Below, in pieces: positions 7,234-18,112 of a stretch of 64,000 nt of DNA. The stretch's first letter is position 1; every line of letters begins with the position of its first letter. The DNA lies in assembly GCA_016795505.1 (NCBI GenBank), contig JAEUHH010000063.1, positions 1 to 64,000 of the forward strand. The letters run 5' to 3'. The notes beneath the pieces are model-generated. The model did no database searches and had not been told where the DNA came from. It saw nothing but the letters and a program-made list of their open reading frames with translations. The position numbers were made by a program, and so were the translations under genes. This stretch comes from Verrucomicrobiales bacterium (GTDB lineage Bacteria; Verrucomicrobiota; Verrucomicrobiia; Verrucomicrobiales; DEV007).

Positions 7234-8919
7234 TCAGGACCGGCGCTGCTCCTGACGGATGGTGATGAGATCTTTCATCACCTGGTCGAGCCGTCCGGTC
7301 CAGCCGGAGGTGCCAAAGGCGTCGTGGAGGGTGCGGTAGAGGGTGTAGAGCCGGGCGTAAACCGCCTGATTCTCCGGGATGGGGCGATAGATGCGCTCGC
7401 GGGTGTGGCAGACGGCGGTTTGGGCGTCGGCGAGGGCGATCTGGCCGCTGGCGGCGGCGCCAAAGAGGGCGGCACCGAGGGCACAGGTCTGGTCGCTGGC
7501 GGCGACCTTCAGCGGGCGGCCGAGGATGTCGGCGTAGATCTGCATGAGGGTGGCATTTTTCACCGCGAGTCCCCCGGTATTGACGACTTCCTCGACAGCG
7601 ATGCCGTATTCCTCCATGCGGCGGATGATGGTGAGGGCGCCGAAGGCGGTGGCTTCGATGAGGGCGCGGTAAATTTCATGAGCCTGGGTATGGAGGGTCT
7701 GGCCGAGGATCAGGCCAGTCAGGCGGACATCGACGAGGATGGTGCGGTTGCCATTGTTCCAGTCGAGGGCGAGCAGGCCGGATTCGCCGGGCTTCTGGCG
7801 GGCGAGTTCGGCTTCCATGGCTTGGAATTTCTCGTCCGCTGTGGCGCCGTAGCGGTCGGGGACCAGGTGATGGACAAACCAGAGGAAGATGTCGCCGACG
7901 GCCGACTGTCCAGCTTCGATGCCGTGGTAACCGGGCAGGACGGAGCCGGGGACGATGCCGCAGAGGCCCGGCACGTCGGCGAGGGGCTCGCTGGCGGGCC
8001 AGACGGTGATGTCGCAGGTGCTGGTGCCGAGGATCTTGGTCAGGGTGCCCTTTTTCACGCCGGCGCCGACCGCCCCCATGTGGGCATCGAAGGCGCCGAC
8101 GGCGACGGCGGTGCCCTCGACAAGTCCGAGCCGGTCCGCCCACTCGGCAGTCAGGCCTCCGGCGCGGGTGTCGGCGGTGACGGCGCGGTCATAGAGGCGG
8201 TCGCGCAGGTCGGCGAGCGCGGGATCGAGCGAGGCGAGGAATTCCTTGTCAGGCAGGCCGCCCCATTCTTCGGAGAACATCGCCTTGTGTCCGGCGGAGC
8301 AAATGCTGCGCGCCATGACGCCGGGGGCGGTGGTGCCGGTGAGGACGGCGGGTAGCCAGTCGCAGTGCTCGACCCAACTGTGGGCGGCGGCGAAGACGAC
8401 GGGATCGACCTTGGCGCAGCGCCAGATCTTCGACCACCACCATTCGCTGGAGTAGATGCCACCGCATTTCGCCAGAAAATGGGGGCGCTGCGCGGCCGCT
8501 GCGGCGGTGATGGCCTCGGCTTCAGCGTGGGCGGTGTGGTCCTTCCAGAGCCAGACCTGGGCATTGGGATTGTCGCGAAAAGCCGGCAGCAGGCCCAGCG
8601 GCGTGCCCGAGGCGTCGACCGGGATGGGGGTGGAGCCGGTGGTATCGACTCCGATCCCGATCACGTCGGCGGGTGAGAAGCCGGGTCGTTTTTCGCGTGC
8701 CTGTTCGAGGGCGCCACGAACGATCGCGACGAGGCCGTCGAGGTAGTCCTGTGGATTCTGGCGGGCGACATTCGGATCGGCCGGGTCCGTGAGGATGCCG
8801 AGCGTGCCGGAGGGGTAGGGGAAGACGGTGGAGCCGAGTTCCTCACCGGTGTCGAGGTCGACGAGGAGCGAGCGGCAGGAATTGGTTCCGTAATCGAGTC
8901 CGAGGGCGTAGCGGGGCAT
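7234..8919 (-). CDS. araB: Ribulokinase
   Basis: A 561-residue FGGY-family sugar kinase. It phosphorylates L-ribulose with ATP. It begins with the phosphate-1 motif LGLDYGTNSCRSLL, has GVDTTGSTPIP and GAFDAHMGAVGAG in the middle, and ends with the NTGGLAVKNATLMQIYADIL adenosine region and ALGAALFGAAASG. Length and the ACGGI-type order fit ribulokinase rather than xylulokinase. It is first in an araB-araD operon. Upstream (8920-9028) is a short gap with no clear promoter. Confidence 0.93.
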   Translation of the reverse strand: MPRYALGLDYGTNSCRSLLVDLDTGEELGSTVFPYPSGTLGILTDPADPNVARQNPQDYLDGLVAIVRGALEQAREKRPGFSPADVIGIGVDTTGSTPIPVDASGTPLGLLPAFRDNPNAQVWLWKDHTAHAEAEAITAAAAAQRPHFLAKCGGIYSSEWWWSKIWRCAKVDPVVFAAAHSWVEHCDWLPAVLTGTTAPGVMARSICSAGHKAMFSEEWGGLPDKEFLASLDPALADLRDRLYDRAVTADTRAGGLTAEWADRLGLVEGTAVAVGAFDAHMGAVGAGVKKGTLTKILGTSTCDITVWPASEPLADVPGLCGIVPGSVLPGYHGIEAGQSAVGDIFLWFVHHLVPDRYGATADEKFQAMEAELARQKPGESGLLALDWNNGNRTILVDVRLTGLILGQTLHTQAHEIYRALIEATAFGALTIIRRMEEYGIAVEEVVNTGGLAVKNATLMQIYADILGRPLKVAASDQTCALGAALFGAAASGQIALADAQTAVCHTRERIYRPIPENQAVYARLYTLYRTLHDAFGTSGWTGRLDQVMKDLITIRQEQRRS

Positions 8920-9028
8920 GGTGGAGGGAGTAAGCCAGCCCCGGCCCCGGCTTTCAAGGCCTCTTTCTCAAATGGATGCGGTCGGGCGCAAATCCACTTG
9001 GCGGGCTGGGCCGGCTCACATCCGATCT

Positions 9029-10243
9029 TTACCGGATGCCGCCACGCTCGCCGCCTTCCTCTTCATTCCCATTGCCGCCCAGGCCGGGACCACCGGAGGG
9101 AACGGTGCCAATCACCTGGGTGCCTGCGGGAGAGGTGCTGGTGGACTGGGAGGTCGTGGTCGTGGTGGTCGTGGAAATCGGATCAACTTCGACGCCTCCG
9201 GTCGTGATGGCGGAGTTCTTGCGTCGCACGGGCTCGAAAAGGCGCTCGGCCAGGTGGCGACGGCGGACCTTCAGGGCGTCGCCGAGGTTTTCGAGGGGCA
9301 ATTCGACCCGCACACCGGCCAGCCAGTTTTCCTGGTAAAGCCGGTCGCTCTCGAACCAGGTACCGTGGATGACCAGCGCCGGGATCGGGCGCAACTCTGC
9401 TCCGACGCGGTAGCCTTCGATCTCGCTGGGGCTGCGATCTCCGGAGAAATCGTAGTATCCGGCGATGAGCCGCAGGTCCATGTATTTGTCCAAGCCAGGC
9501 ACGAGGACGGCGACTTCGACATCCCAGCCCTGGAGGGCTTCCTCGAACAACTCGTAGGTGGTATGGGTCGTGGTCGTGTAAGTCGTCGTGGTGGTGCGGT
9601 CGGAGACGCTGCGGACGACCTGGCCGCCCTGCGTGGTGGGTGCGCCGAAGACCCGGCGGCTGGTGTCGCTGCTGCGGCGTTCGATCTCCGTTTCGGTGAA
9701 GCGGCCGATCGTCTGGTCATCGGTGAAGGGCAGGTAGAAATTGCCGCGCACCTCGACGTAGCGGGTGCCGGCTTCCACGCCGATGCCACCCTGCCAGAAA
9801 TCGTTCTCAAAGGCCGACTGCGCGTAGTCGAGGAACAGATTCGCCCCGACGAAGACGCCCTCGCCGAACAGGCCCGGATCGCTCACCGACAGTGCGTCGG
9901 CGACGCTCTGCCCGCTGAACAGGTGCCGGAATCCCAGCCCGAGCGACAGGCCGACCTCGCCGCTCTCGGCCCAAGTGGCATAGGGCTCGAGGTAGCCGAC
10001 GGTGCCCTCCATTGATCCCCCCTCGGACAGGGTGTCGAGGAATGGGTAGACCATGAACAGGCTGCCCTCGGTGAAGGCATCGTTCGATTTGATGCCCCCA
10101 CCCAGCACCGGACCGCCCCACGGAGCGTCCAGAGTGGAGGTGACCACGGCTTTTTCGCTGTCAGCCGTGCCGGCCTGGAGCGAGGTGAATCCGGCCGAAA
10201 GGCACGGAACGACGAGGAGGCGGAGCAGGGAGACGGAGTTCAT
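9029..10243 (-). CDS. Inverse-autotransporter (intimin/invasin-like) beta-barrel protein
   Basis: A 404-residue exported protein with a signal peptide (LLRLLVVPCLSAGFTSLQAG). The middle resembles the intimin/invasin barrel: ATWAESGEVGLSLGLGFRHL, GVFVGANLFLDY, FWQGGIGVEAGTRYVEVRGN, and later ELRPIPALVIHGTWFESD. There are Thr-rich stretches at about residues 219-231 (extracellular loop?) and near the C-terminus. In classical intimins a long passenger follows the barrel; here only a low-complexity tail follows, so it is a passenger-less barrel. Substrate or ligand is unknown. Confidence 0.6.
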   Translation of the reverse strand: MNSVSLLRLLVVPCLSAGFTSLQAGTADSEKAVVTSTLDAPWGGPVLGGGIKSNDAFTEGSLFMVYPFLDTLSEGGSMEGTVGYLEPYATWAESGEVGLSLGLGFRHLFSGQSVADALSVSDPGLFGEGVFVGANLFLDYAQSAFENDFWQGGIGVEAGTRYVEVRGNFYLPFTDDQTIGRFTETEIERRSSDTSRRVFGAPTTQGGQVVRSVSDRTTTTTYTTTTHTTYELFEEALQGWDVEVAVLVPGLDKYMDLRLIAGYYDFSGDRSPSEIEGYRVGAELRPIPALVIHGTWFESDRLYQENWLAGVRVELPLENLGDALKVRRRHLAERLFEPVRRKNSAITTGGVEVDPISTTTTTTTSQSTSTSPAGTQVIGTVPSGGPGLGGNGNEEEGGERGGIR

Positions 10244-10469
10244 CGGTGAGCGGTCAGGCTGACTGGATGAACTCCGATACTAAAGAGGGGCGAACTATTG
10301 GCAAGTGTTTTTTTATGAAAATTAGAATTTTTGCGTTATTTCTTTTCAGCCCCTGAGTCGGTGGAGCGACGGTGCGTGCCAAAACAGGGCATTTTGAGCG
10401 GTTGCGTCCCGTCGCGGCGCGTCCATTATCTGCCCTGCATTTTTTTCACCATCCCTTTCTTCCCTTCAC
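10244..10469. promoter_or_regulatory. Divergent intergenic region between the barrel gene and argG
   Basis: The left half (about 10295-10345) is strikingly AT-rich for this genome (GTTTTTTTATGAAAATTAG), as expected for a divergent promoter region. No ARG box or riboswitch was recognised. A poly-T stretch (10440-10447) lies in the argG leader. Confidence 0.3.
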
Positions 10470-11762
<1,293 letters not shown>

Positions 11763-11863
11763 TACAAAAGGGGGGATCGCTTGTTGGGAGTGGCGGAATC
11801 GGCCAGCGCCTATCAGGGGCTGCCCGGTTTGACGTTGGTTGAGTGTGATGGCAAACTGATGGC

Positions 11864-12133
11864 ATGACGCGCACGCAAATCCAACTCCCTGACGAAACTC
11901 TCGCCAGAGCCAAAAAGGTTTGTGAGGCGCGTGAAATTTCGTTCGCCGAACTCGCCCGGCGAGGCATCGAATACATCCTCAGTGTCTACGCTCCCGAGTC
12001 GGAAACGGCGGTCGAATGGTCCCCGCCCAAACCTCGCCACTTGGGGTGGCAGGGGCTCAATGACAGCGAATTGAAGAGTGTGGCGCAGTTGACGGGAATT
12101 GAAGCAGGTGAAAATCGTCAGCCGGTGAAGTAA
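11864..12133 (+). CDS. VapB-type antitoxin (ribbon-helix-helix)
   Basis: An 89-residue protein whose first 45 residues (MTRTQIQLPDETLARAKK, then EISFAELARRGIEYIL) form a ribbon-helix-helix DNA-binding fold. The remainder (WSPPKPRHLGWQGLNDSELK) is a typical flexible toxin-binding tail. It is separated by 4 bp from a PIN-domain gene, the standard vapBC order. It should repress its own operon and neutralise the toxin. Confidence 0.8.
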   Translation: MTRTQIQLPDETLARAKKVCEAREISFAELARRGIEYILSVYAPESETAVEWSPPKPRHLGWQGLNDSELKSVAQLTGIEAGENRQPVK

Positions 12134-12137
12134 CGCA

Positions 12138-12581
12138 GTGCTTTCCATTGATACCAATATCCTGTTTCATGGGTTCAACGCGGATTCTCCCTGCCATGAA
12201 GCCGCTTACGCTTGGTTGGAGTCAATTGCCTCGATCGAAGAGGTCGCGCTATCGGAATTCATCCTCGCAGAGTTCCATGGTTTGCTGAGAAACCCGGCTG
12301 TGCTCAAGCTCCCCCTTTCAGCAAATGAGGCCGTCGACGTCATCCAAACGTATCGCAGCCATCCTCGCTGGCGTCTCATCGGTTTCCCGATCGAAAGCAG
12401 GGTATTGCATGACTCCCTTTGGGAAAAGGCTCGTTCCAAAAACTTTGCCTTTCGTCGGCTCTACGATACTCGCTCAGCCCTCACGATGATTGCTCAGGGC
12501 GTGACTGAATTTGCGACGACCAACGTGTCTGATTTCCAAGGGTTGGGGTTCCATCGGGTATGGAACCCCATCGCAAGATGA
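12138..12581 (+). CDS. VapC-type PIN-domain toxin
   Basis: A 147-residue PIN-domain ribonuclease starting with GTG. The acidic residues expected of the active site are visible: D in LSIDTNILFHGF, E in LAEFHGLLRN, D in RLYDTRSALT and D in ATTNVSDFQGLG. PIN toxins cleave tRNA or rRNA when released from VapB. No disruption is seen, so the module appears functional. The short gap to the convergent gene after it leaves little room for a terminator. Confidence 0.82.
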   Translation: MLSIDTNILFHGFNADSPCHEAAYAWLESIASIEEVALSEFILAEFHGLLRNPAVLKLPLSANEAVDVIQTYRSHPRWRLIGFPIESRVLHDSLWEKARSKNFAFRRLYDTRSALTMIAQGVTEFATTNVSDFQGLGFHRVWNPIAR

Positions 12582-12600
12582 AGACGGGTTGCGGGTGACC

Positions 12601-15600
12601 TCAAGCAGGATCAGCCGGCAACTCGGGCTTGGCCGTTCCGGGCAAAGCCGGCGGTGTGGCAGTGGCTTTGCCCTCGCTGCGGGGCGGCGAGGGCGGGGAC
12701 GCTTTCCGGGGCGGTTGACGGAAGTGACCTCCATTAGAGGAATTTCGCCACGCGGTGCGCAGCCATTTCACCAGAGCCGCCGCCAGCCACAGCGCCCAGA
12801 GCAGCATGGCGAAGCGATACCACCAGATCGACAGCGACCAGTAGCCGGGCCGCGGCAACTCGGCCGGAGAGCGATCGGCATACCAGTTAAGATGGGTGGA
12901 CGAGGAACCATTGCCGCTGATGTACATCTCCGGATTGCCGAGCAGCCCCGCCGAGGCGACGCCGATGAAGATCCCGATGACGATGACGGTCAGACCGATC
13001 AGCATCACCTGCAGCAGATTGTAGGCGGTGGCGGACAGGCGTTGGTAACCCGGCGATCCGCGCCAGTGCATGAGGAACAGCCAGCCCACCACGATGAGAG
13101 ACAGCGCGATGGGTACTTGGGTCAGGCCGATCGAGAGCAGCAGCCAGCTCACCAGAGGCAGTGGACTGGCCGGCACCCGCGACAGCACCGTCGCCACGAT
13201 GAGGACAAAAGCCAGCACGCCCCAGAACCGGAAGGCCGGACCGCGCTGCGGGCCCTGAGAAAACAAGGGCCAACGGTCGCCCGGTGGTTGGATGATGGTC
13301 GAGACATTGGCGGCTTCCACCGGCAGGGTGATCGCGTCGGCGACGGTCCATTTTCCCTCGTCGCTGGGCAGGCGCCACTCGACTGAGACGCGCTGGGCGC
13401 CGGGTCGCAGGGGGACGACGACGGCATCGCCATCCTTCCGCACCGGGATGGACTGATCGTCGTGGGTCAGCGTCACGATCTCAGCTCCGGCGGGCAGCCT
13501 GATCGGGAAATCCTCGCCGAGGCTGGTGCGGAGTGACAGATTCAGCGAAGCGGTGCGCTGGCGGCGCCCGGGATTGAGGGTGTGGGTGGCCGAGTCGATC
13601 GTCACCGCCGCGCCGGGCACGGCCTGGGGGCGCGACACGGTCAGGGTGGCCGATTCCCCGGGCCAGGGCTGCCACAGGGGTACCAACTGGCCGTCGAGGT
13701 CTTCAAAGGTGGGATTCAGCCCGGCGAAGGTCACATTCCAAACCGACGAAGCCAGCAGCCGCCACTGTTCGGTCCAGGTGTCCGACTCGCGGGCGGAAAG
13801 GGTGAGTTCGTTGACGGGCGCGAGTTCGCCTTCCCACGCGGCCTCGTTCGCATCGGGAGCCAGCCGCACTTCGATGGCGCCGCCTTCGACGGTGTTGCCG
13901 GCACTGACGACCTTTTCGCCCGGCAGGAGAGGCACCCGCAGGGCGGTGGAGCGTCCCGTCGGCGAGAGACGCCGCACGGTGGTGCGAACCCGCCAGACCA
14001 AGCCCAGTTCGATCTCCCGATCGACCAGCAGGGCGTGCTTCGTGTCGGGGCGATCATAATCAGCCGCCGCCGCGACCTCCTCCTGGCGCCGGGCCTTGGC
14101 AAAGAGCACCTGATCCTCGGCGCCGCCATCGGGGCGCAGTCCGCTGGCGGTCCAGCCGGTGGCCGCCACGGTGAGCCGGCGGGGTTTGAGCGCTCCGAAG
14201 CCCCATTCCCAATCCGTCTCGGCCCGGATTCGCCCCGCGATCTTCAGGTGATGGATGCCGGCATCCGGCAGCAGCACCCAGAGCGCCCCCTCGCGGCGCA
14301 GCACGGTGGCCGGGGCGCCATCGAGAGTCGCCTCGCCGGGAGCCATGATGCCCAGCGCCACCGGCGTCGGCGCAGCACTACGGGCTGCCGCGTGGAGGGT
14401 CAGATCGAGGGTGAAGGTCTGCTCATCGAGCGTCAGCGCCGCGGCTTCGAGGCTGACGGCTCCGGGAAACGCATCGGTGGGGCGGGTGAGGCGCTCGCGC
14501 AGCTCATCCAGCAGCGCCTGATCGGGAAACTGAGCCCGTGCCGTCGTGGGGGCGGCGGCCAGCAGAAAACCGAGGATGATCGCCGCCGCGGCGGGCAGGG
14601 GATTGCCGGAACTCGGCTCGGTGGGCTCCGGTTTGTCTGCAATGCGACGGCCTGGACGACGCCTCAACAGCAGCGCCGCCAATCCCACCAGGCAGAGCAC
14701 CCGGGCCACGTAGAGCACGCGGGAAAGGGTCGGGGGGATCAGAATGGGCGTCACTTCCTGAGAAGCTGTGACGGGTCCGTCCCAGCCGAATTCAATCCGT
14801 CGCCACGCCCAGGTTGGCACGCCGGGACCGGTCTGAATCACGGCCTTGGGATCGGCTTTGAGATTGTCCGCATCGTAGAACTGCTTGCGTCGTTGGAGCT
14901 TTTCCTCCGACACCGATGAAGGCATGGTCGCCGCGGACTCGAGTGCGTCCATGGAGCGTCCGACGGCATCCGCCATCGGCGCGTAGTAGCCGCCACCATC
15001 GCGGAACGGCTCCAACTGGGGGAAGATCGCCGCCTGGATCTGCCGGGAGGCAAAAGGCGTCAGGGTGAGCAGCAGGATCGCCGCGGCCGTCCATTTGGCG
15101 GCGGTGGTCACCTTGCGCCAGGTGCCCTCCGGGATGGCGCCTTCCAGGGCGACCGGCACCAGCAGCAAAAGCCAGGAAAACCGCGGCGCGCCCGGTTCAT
15201 GGTAAGCCAGCCCGAACGCCACGCAGGCCAGCACGGCTCCGAGAAAGCCCCGCAACCGGAAGACCGCGAGGGTGAACAATAAAAGCAGAAAAAGATCGAG
15301 CAACGTCCACGCCCTCAGCCAGTCGCCTTTCGATCGGTCCACGCCGAGCAGCGCCAGCATCCGGTAACCGGGCGCCAGATGCAGCGTGGCATTGAGCTGG
15401 TCGGCATCGGCCTGCCAGCCGGTCGCCGGCAGCGGGCCGGAGAGCGTGACGCGTCCGGTCGCGGTGGCTTCGAGCTGGGGCTGGCGCACCTCGAAGCCCG
15501 GCGCGTCGTTCTCCGGATTGTGGGTGATCAGTTGCGGCACGCCACCCGCCGTCACGGAGCCGAGTTGGTGACCCGCCGCCACGTCGAGCCGGCGGATTTC

Positions 15601-16821
15601 CCGCAGTGGCCCGGTGAGACGATCCTGAAACGTCAGCGCCTTGCCATCCTCATCGAGCCAGAGGCTTCGCTGGATGGTCAGGGGCGACTGGCCCCGCTCG
15701 CCGGGGCCGCGCACGCGCTCGGCCAGTTCGAAGCCGCCGGTCGTCTCCCAGCAGTAGACCGGCAGCGAGCGCCAGTCCTCCGGCACCTGGGTCTGCGCCA
15801 CATCGATCTGCGGCAGACCCACGATCTCTGCCTGCCGAAAGGCCGGTTGTCCCCGGAATGCCAGCACCTGCTCGGGAGCCGGCGGTGTGGCGCCCTCGGC
15901 AAAGGCAATCTGGGTGGCTGAGCCCGTGCGGAAAGCCCGCAGGCCGATGGTCCACCGACCGGCCCGCAATTGGGCCTTCAACAGCCCCCGCTCGTCGATC
16001 GCGACCGGCAGGGGGGAATCCACCGCCGCCAACTGCCAGCCCGCCGGCAGCACCGAGCCGAGCGTCTCCTCCCGGCTTTTCCCCGCCACGATGAGGTCGA
16101 GCCGGGTCTCGAACCACAGCGGGATGCCATCCTCCAGCAGCGAATGCATCTTCAGCGAAAGGAAATCCTCATCGACCGGCTCCGACGAGGCCTGGCGTTG
16201 CAGCCACAGGGTGCCGTCCCCATCCCACGTCGGGCTGCCCTGGGCGGTGCCGTTCACTGATAGCGCGAGGAGACCCACCTCCGGCGGCAGTTTGATCTGC
16301 TGCGGCAATTCGCTCCAGGTGAAACGGCCCGCGATCGACCAATCGCCGGCTTCCAGGTGGATCGCCGGCCGACCGTCGCGCTCCAGCACCGGGACGGGCT
16401 GACCATTGCTCGTGATCTCCAGTGGCCAGTGGGCCGGGCTGCCCGGCAGATGGAGCCAGGCGCGCGAAAACAGCCGCACCTCCAGCGCAAAGGCCGCTCC
16501 CGTGGCCGTGGCGTCGAACTTCAGCCGCGACGGCCACAGGCAGAGGCGCGTCTGGGGCGCATCATGGGCGGGCGGACAGTCCAGATAGGGCAGATCGCGC
16601 AGCACCCAGTCGACCCAGGGTTTCAGCGGTGCCGGGACGGCGTCCGGCGCGACGGGCGAGGCCGGCTTTGGCGGCGGCACGGCTGGAATCGGCGCGGTAT
16701 CCTCCACGACGACGACAGGCGCATCCGGAGCCGTCGAGGTTGCGTCCGGAGTGGTCTGCTGAGCCCAGGCGGGCAGGCATGACAGCAGGCAGGCGATGAC
16801 AGAAAGCGGGAGCGTTTTCAT
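12601..16821 (-). CDS. Very large two-part membrane protein, unrecognised
   Basis: A 1406-residue protein starting at the ATG at 16821, which gives a clean signal peptide (LSVIACLLSCLPAWA). The frame is open further upstream, but that part lacks a signal. A Pro-rich linker is followed by about 430 residues of beta-type periplasmic sequence, then clustered membrane spans (LLDLFLLLLFTLAVF and neighbours, roughly residues 510-600). A second signal-like segment (AAAIILGFLLAAAP) begins another beta-rich domain, and six or so spans end the protein, followed by a Pro-rich tail. The halves echo each other, suggesting an old fusion of two similar modules. I do not recognise the family; an envelope role is inferred only from topology. 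Confidence 0.7.
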   Translation of the reverse strand: MKTLPLSVIACLLSCLPAWAQQTTPDATSTAPDAPVVVVEDTAPIPAVPPPKPASPVAPDAVPAPLKPWVDWVLRDLPYLDCPPAHDAPQTRLCLWPSRLKFDATATGAAFALEVRLFSRAWLHLPGSPAHWPLEITSNGQPVPVLERDGRPAIHLEAGDWSIAGRFTWSELPQQIKLPPEVGLLALSVNGTAQGSPTWDGDGTLWLQRQASSEPVDEDFLSLKMHSLLEDGIPLWFETRLDLIVAGKSREETLGSVLPAGWQLAAVDSPLPVAIDERGLLKAQLRAGRWTIGLRAFRTGSATQIAFAEGATPPAPEQVLAFRGQPAFRQAEIVGLPQIDVAQTQVPEDWRSLPVYCWETTGGFELAERVRGPGERGQSPLTIQRSLWLDEDGKALTFQDRLTGPLREIRRLDVAAGHQLGSVTAGGVPQLITHNPENDAPGFEVRQPQLEATATGRVTLSGPLPATGWQADADQLNATLHLAPGYRMLALLGVDRSKGDWLRAWTLLDLFLLLLFTLAVFRLRGFLGAVLACVAFGLAYHEPGAPRFSWLLLLVPVALEGAIPEGTWRKVTTAAKWTAAAILLLTLTPFASRQIQAAIFPQLEPFRDGGGYYAPMADAVGRSMDALESAATMPSSVSEEKLQRRKQFYDADNLKADPKAVIQTGPGVPTWAWRRIEFGWDGPVTASQEVTPILIPPTLSRVLYVARVLCLVGLAALLLRRRPGRRIADKPEPTEPSSGNPLPAAAAIILGFLLAAAPTTARAQFPDQALLDELRERLTRPTDAFPGAVSLEAAALTLDEQTFTLDLTLHAAARSAAPTPVALGIMAPGEATLDGAPATVLRREGALWVLLPDAGIHHLKIAGRIRAETDWEWGFGALKPRRLTVAATGWTASGLRPDGGAEDQVLFAKARRQEEVAAAADYDRPDTKHALLVDREIELGLVWRVRTTVRRLSPTGRSTALRVPLLPGEKVVSAGNTVEGGAIEVRLAPDANEAAWEGELAPVNELTLSARESDTWTEQWRLLASSVWNVTFAGLNPTFEDLDGQLVPLWQPWPGESATLTVSRPQAVPGAAVTIDSATHTLNPGRRQRTASLNLSLRTSLGEDFPIRLPAGAEIVTLTHDDQSIPVRKDGDAVVVPLRPGAQRVSVEWRLPSDEGKWTVADAITLPVEAANVSTIIQPPGDRWPLFSQGPQRGPAFRFWGVLAFVLIVATVLSRVPASPLPLVSWLLLSIGLTQVPIALSLIVVGWLFLMHWRGSPGYQRLSATAYNLLQVMLIGLTVIVIGIFIGVASAGLLGNPEMYISGNGSSSTHLNWYADRSPAELPRPGYWSLSIWWYRFAMLLWALWLAAALVKWLRTAWRNSSNGGHFRQPPRKASPPSPPRSEGKATATPPALPGTAKPELPADPA

Positions 16822-16934
16822 GAATGGAGCCGACCGGGGCGGTTCCTCGGCGGGATGCCCGATCATGATCCGAAACGGATGAGAAAGGCAAGCTCTTGCA
16901 AAAAAATCGCCACCTTTCCTTTTTCCCAGCCACA

Positions 16935-18005
16935 TCACCCGCCCACCAGCGGCAGCGCGCGGCCCTGCTCGGCGCTCAGAAAGGCCGTGTCACAGATCTG
17001 CTGGCCGATCCGTGAGATTTCCAGCCCCAGCGGTCCCGTCACCGGCTGGCCGGTCTCCAGGCAATGGAGGAAATACTGCACCGGATTGGCGAACGGCGCC
17101 TCCAGTGGCGGTGCCGGCAGGTCGATGCCCTCCGGATGCTCGCGATTTTGCAGGCGCACCGTCGGCTCATAGTCGTAGCTGGCGAGGGTCCCGTCGGTGC
17201 CCACGATGACAAAGCCGCATTTCGGCTGCGGCTGGTGCGTCCAGGGATCGGTGTAGGTGCCCCAGCGGGTCTCGAACTTCGACAAACCCACCTCGTAGCG
17301 CGCCACCGTGATGCTGTGCTCGTCCACCTCCAGCCCGGCCGGCCGGTCCCACATCGCCATCACCTCGACCGGCTTGCGCCCGCCGTGATACCAGGTGCCC
17401 AGCGTCGTGCCGTAGCCCAGGTAATCGAGCAGACTGCCGCCGCCCTCGGCCCGTTTGTAAAACCAACTCGCGTCCTTTTCCGCCGCCGTCGGCTCCTTCT
17501 CGATCTTGTCCGCCCCGTGCCAGAGCGGGCCGCGGTTGCCATCGTAGAAATGGACCTCGCGCACGGTGCCGATGGCGCCGGCTTCGACCAGACAGTGGGC
17601 CTTCACGTGGGACGGCACCCAGGCCAGCGGCCAGTTGATCGCGAGTTGCCTGCCCGTCGGCGCCATCGCCGCGATCATCCGGTCGGCCTCAGCCAGCGAA
17701 GCGGCGAAGGGCTTTTCCATCAGGATGTGAACGCCGAACGGCGCGACCCGCTCCGTCCACTCCGCATGGCGAGCCGCTGCCGGGCAGAGGATCACCACAT
17801 CGGGCTGCGTTTCGATCAAACAGGGTTCGATCTCCGCATAAACCCTGTCTGATCGGATGCCGAGCCGCGCCGCCGTCTCGACCATCCGGGCCGGTTGCTC
17901 ATCCGCGATCCCCACGATCTCCGCATCCGGATGCTCGTGCGCCATGCGGAGCAGGTCGCCCATGTGGAAGTGGTCGAAATTGATGCCGGCGATTTTCCAG
18001 GGCAT
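16935..18005 (-). CDS. Gfo/Idh/MocA-family oxidoreductase
   Basis: A 356-residue NAD(P)-dependent dehydrogenase-like protein. The N-terminal Rossmann part reads INFDHFHMGDLLRMAHEHPD and ADEQPARMVETAARLGI, with the family motif EKPFAAS (Lys of EKP is the usual catalytic residue) and a C-terminal alpha/beta domain (EGGGSLLDYLGYG). The substrate, probably a sugar, is unknown. The start at 18005 (MPWKIAG) is preferred over the longer open frame. A copy of the GATCGG repeat falls inside the coding sequence (about 17811-17860) without breaking the frame. Confidence 0.85.
   Translation of the reverse strand: MPWKIAGINFDHFHMGDLLRMAHEHPDAEIVGIADEQPARMVETAARLGIRSDRVYAEIEPCLIETQPDVVILCPAAARHAEWTERVAPFGVHILMEKPFAASLAEADRMIAAMAPTGRQLAINWPLAWVPSHVKAHCLVEAGAIGTVREVHFYDGNRGPLWHGADKIEKEPTAAEKDASWFYKRAEGGGSLLDYLGYGTTLGTWYHGGRKPVEVMAMWDRPAGLEVDEHSITVARYEVGLSKFETRWGTYTDPWTHQPQPKCGFVIVGTDGTLASYDYEPTVRLQNREHPEGIDLPAPPLEAPFANPVQYFLHCLETGQPVTGPLGLEISRIGQQICDTAFLSAEQGRALPLVGG
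17811..17860. repeat. GATCGG repeat, copy B, inside a coding sequence
   Basis: The DNA reads GATCAAACAGGGTTCGATCT, then after six bases AAACCCTGTCTGATCGGA, a hairpin matching the intergenic GATCGG family. Here it encodes residues around IRSDRVYAEIEPCLIETQPD of the oxidoreductase. The protein aligns in length with ordinary family members, so it may be a partial match rather than an insertion. Confidence 0.5.
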
Positions 18006-18112
18006 GGCGGAGGGTTTTTTTCGTGGTTGGTAAGCTGAGGATTGCAAAAATCCGGTCCCAAATCGTGCGCTCGTTTTATCAATCCAAAGAGGGGAGGTAT
18101 CGCTGACGACGG

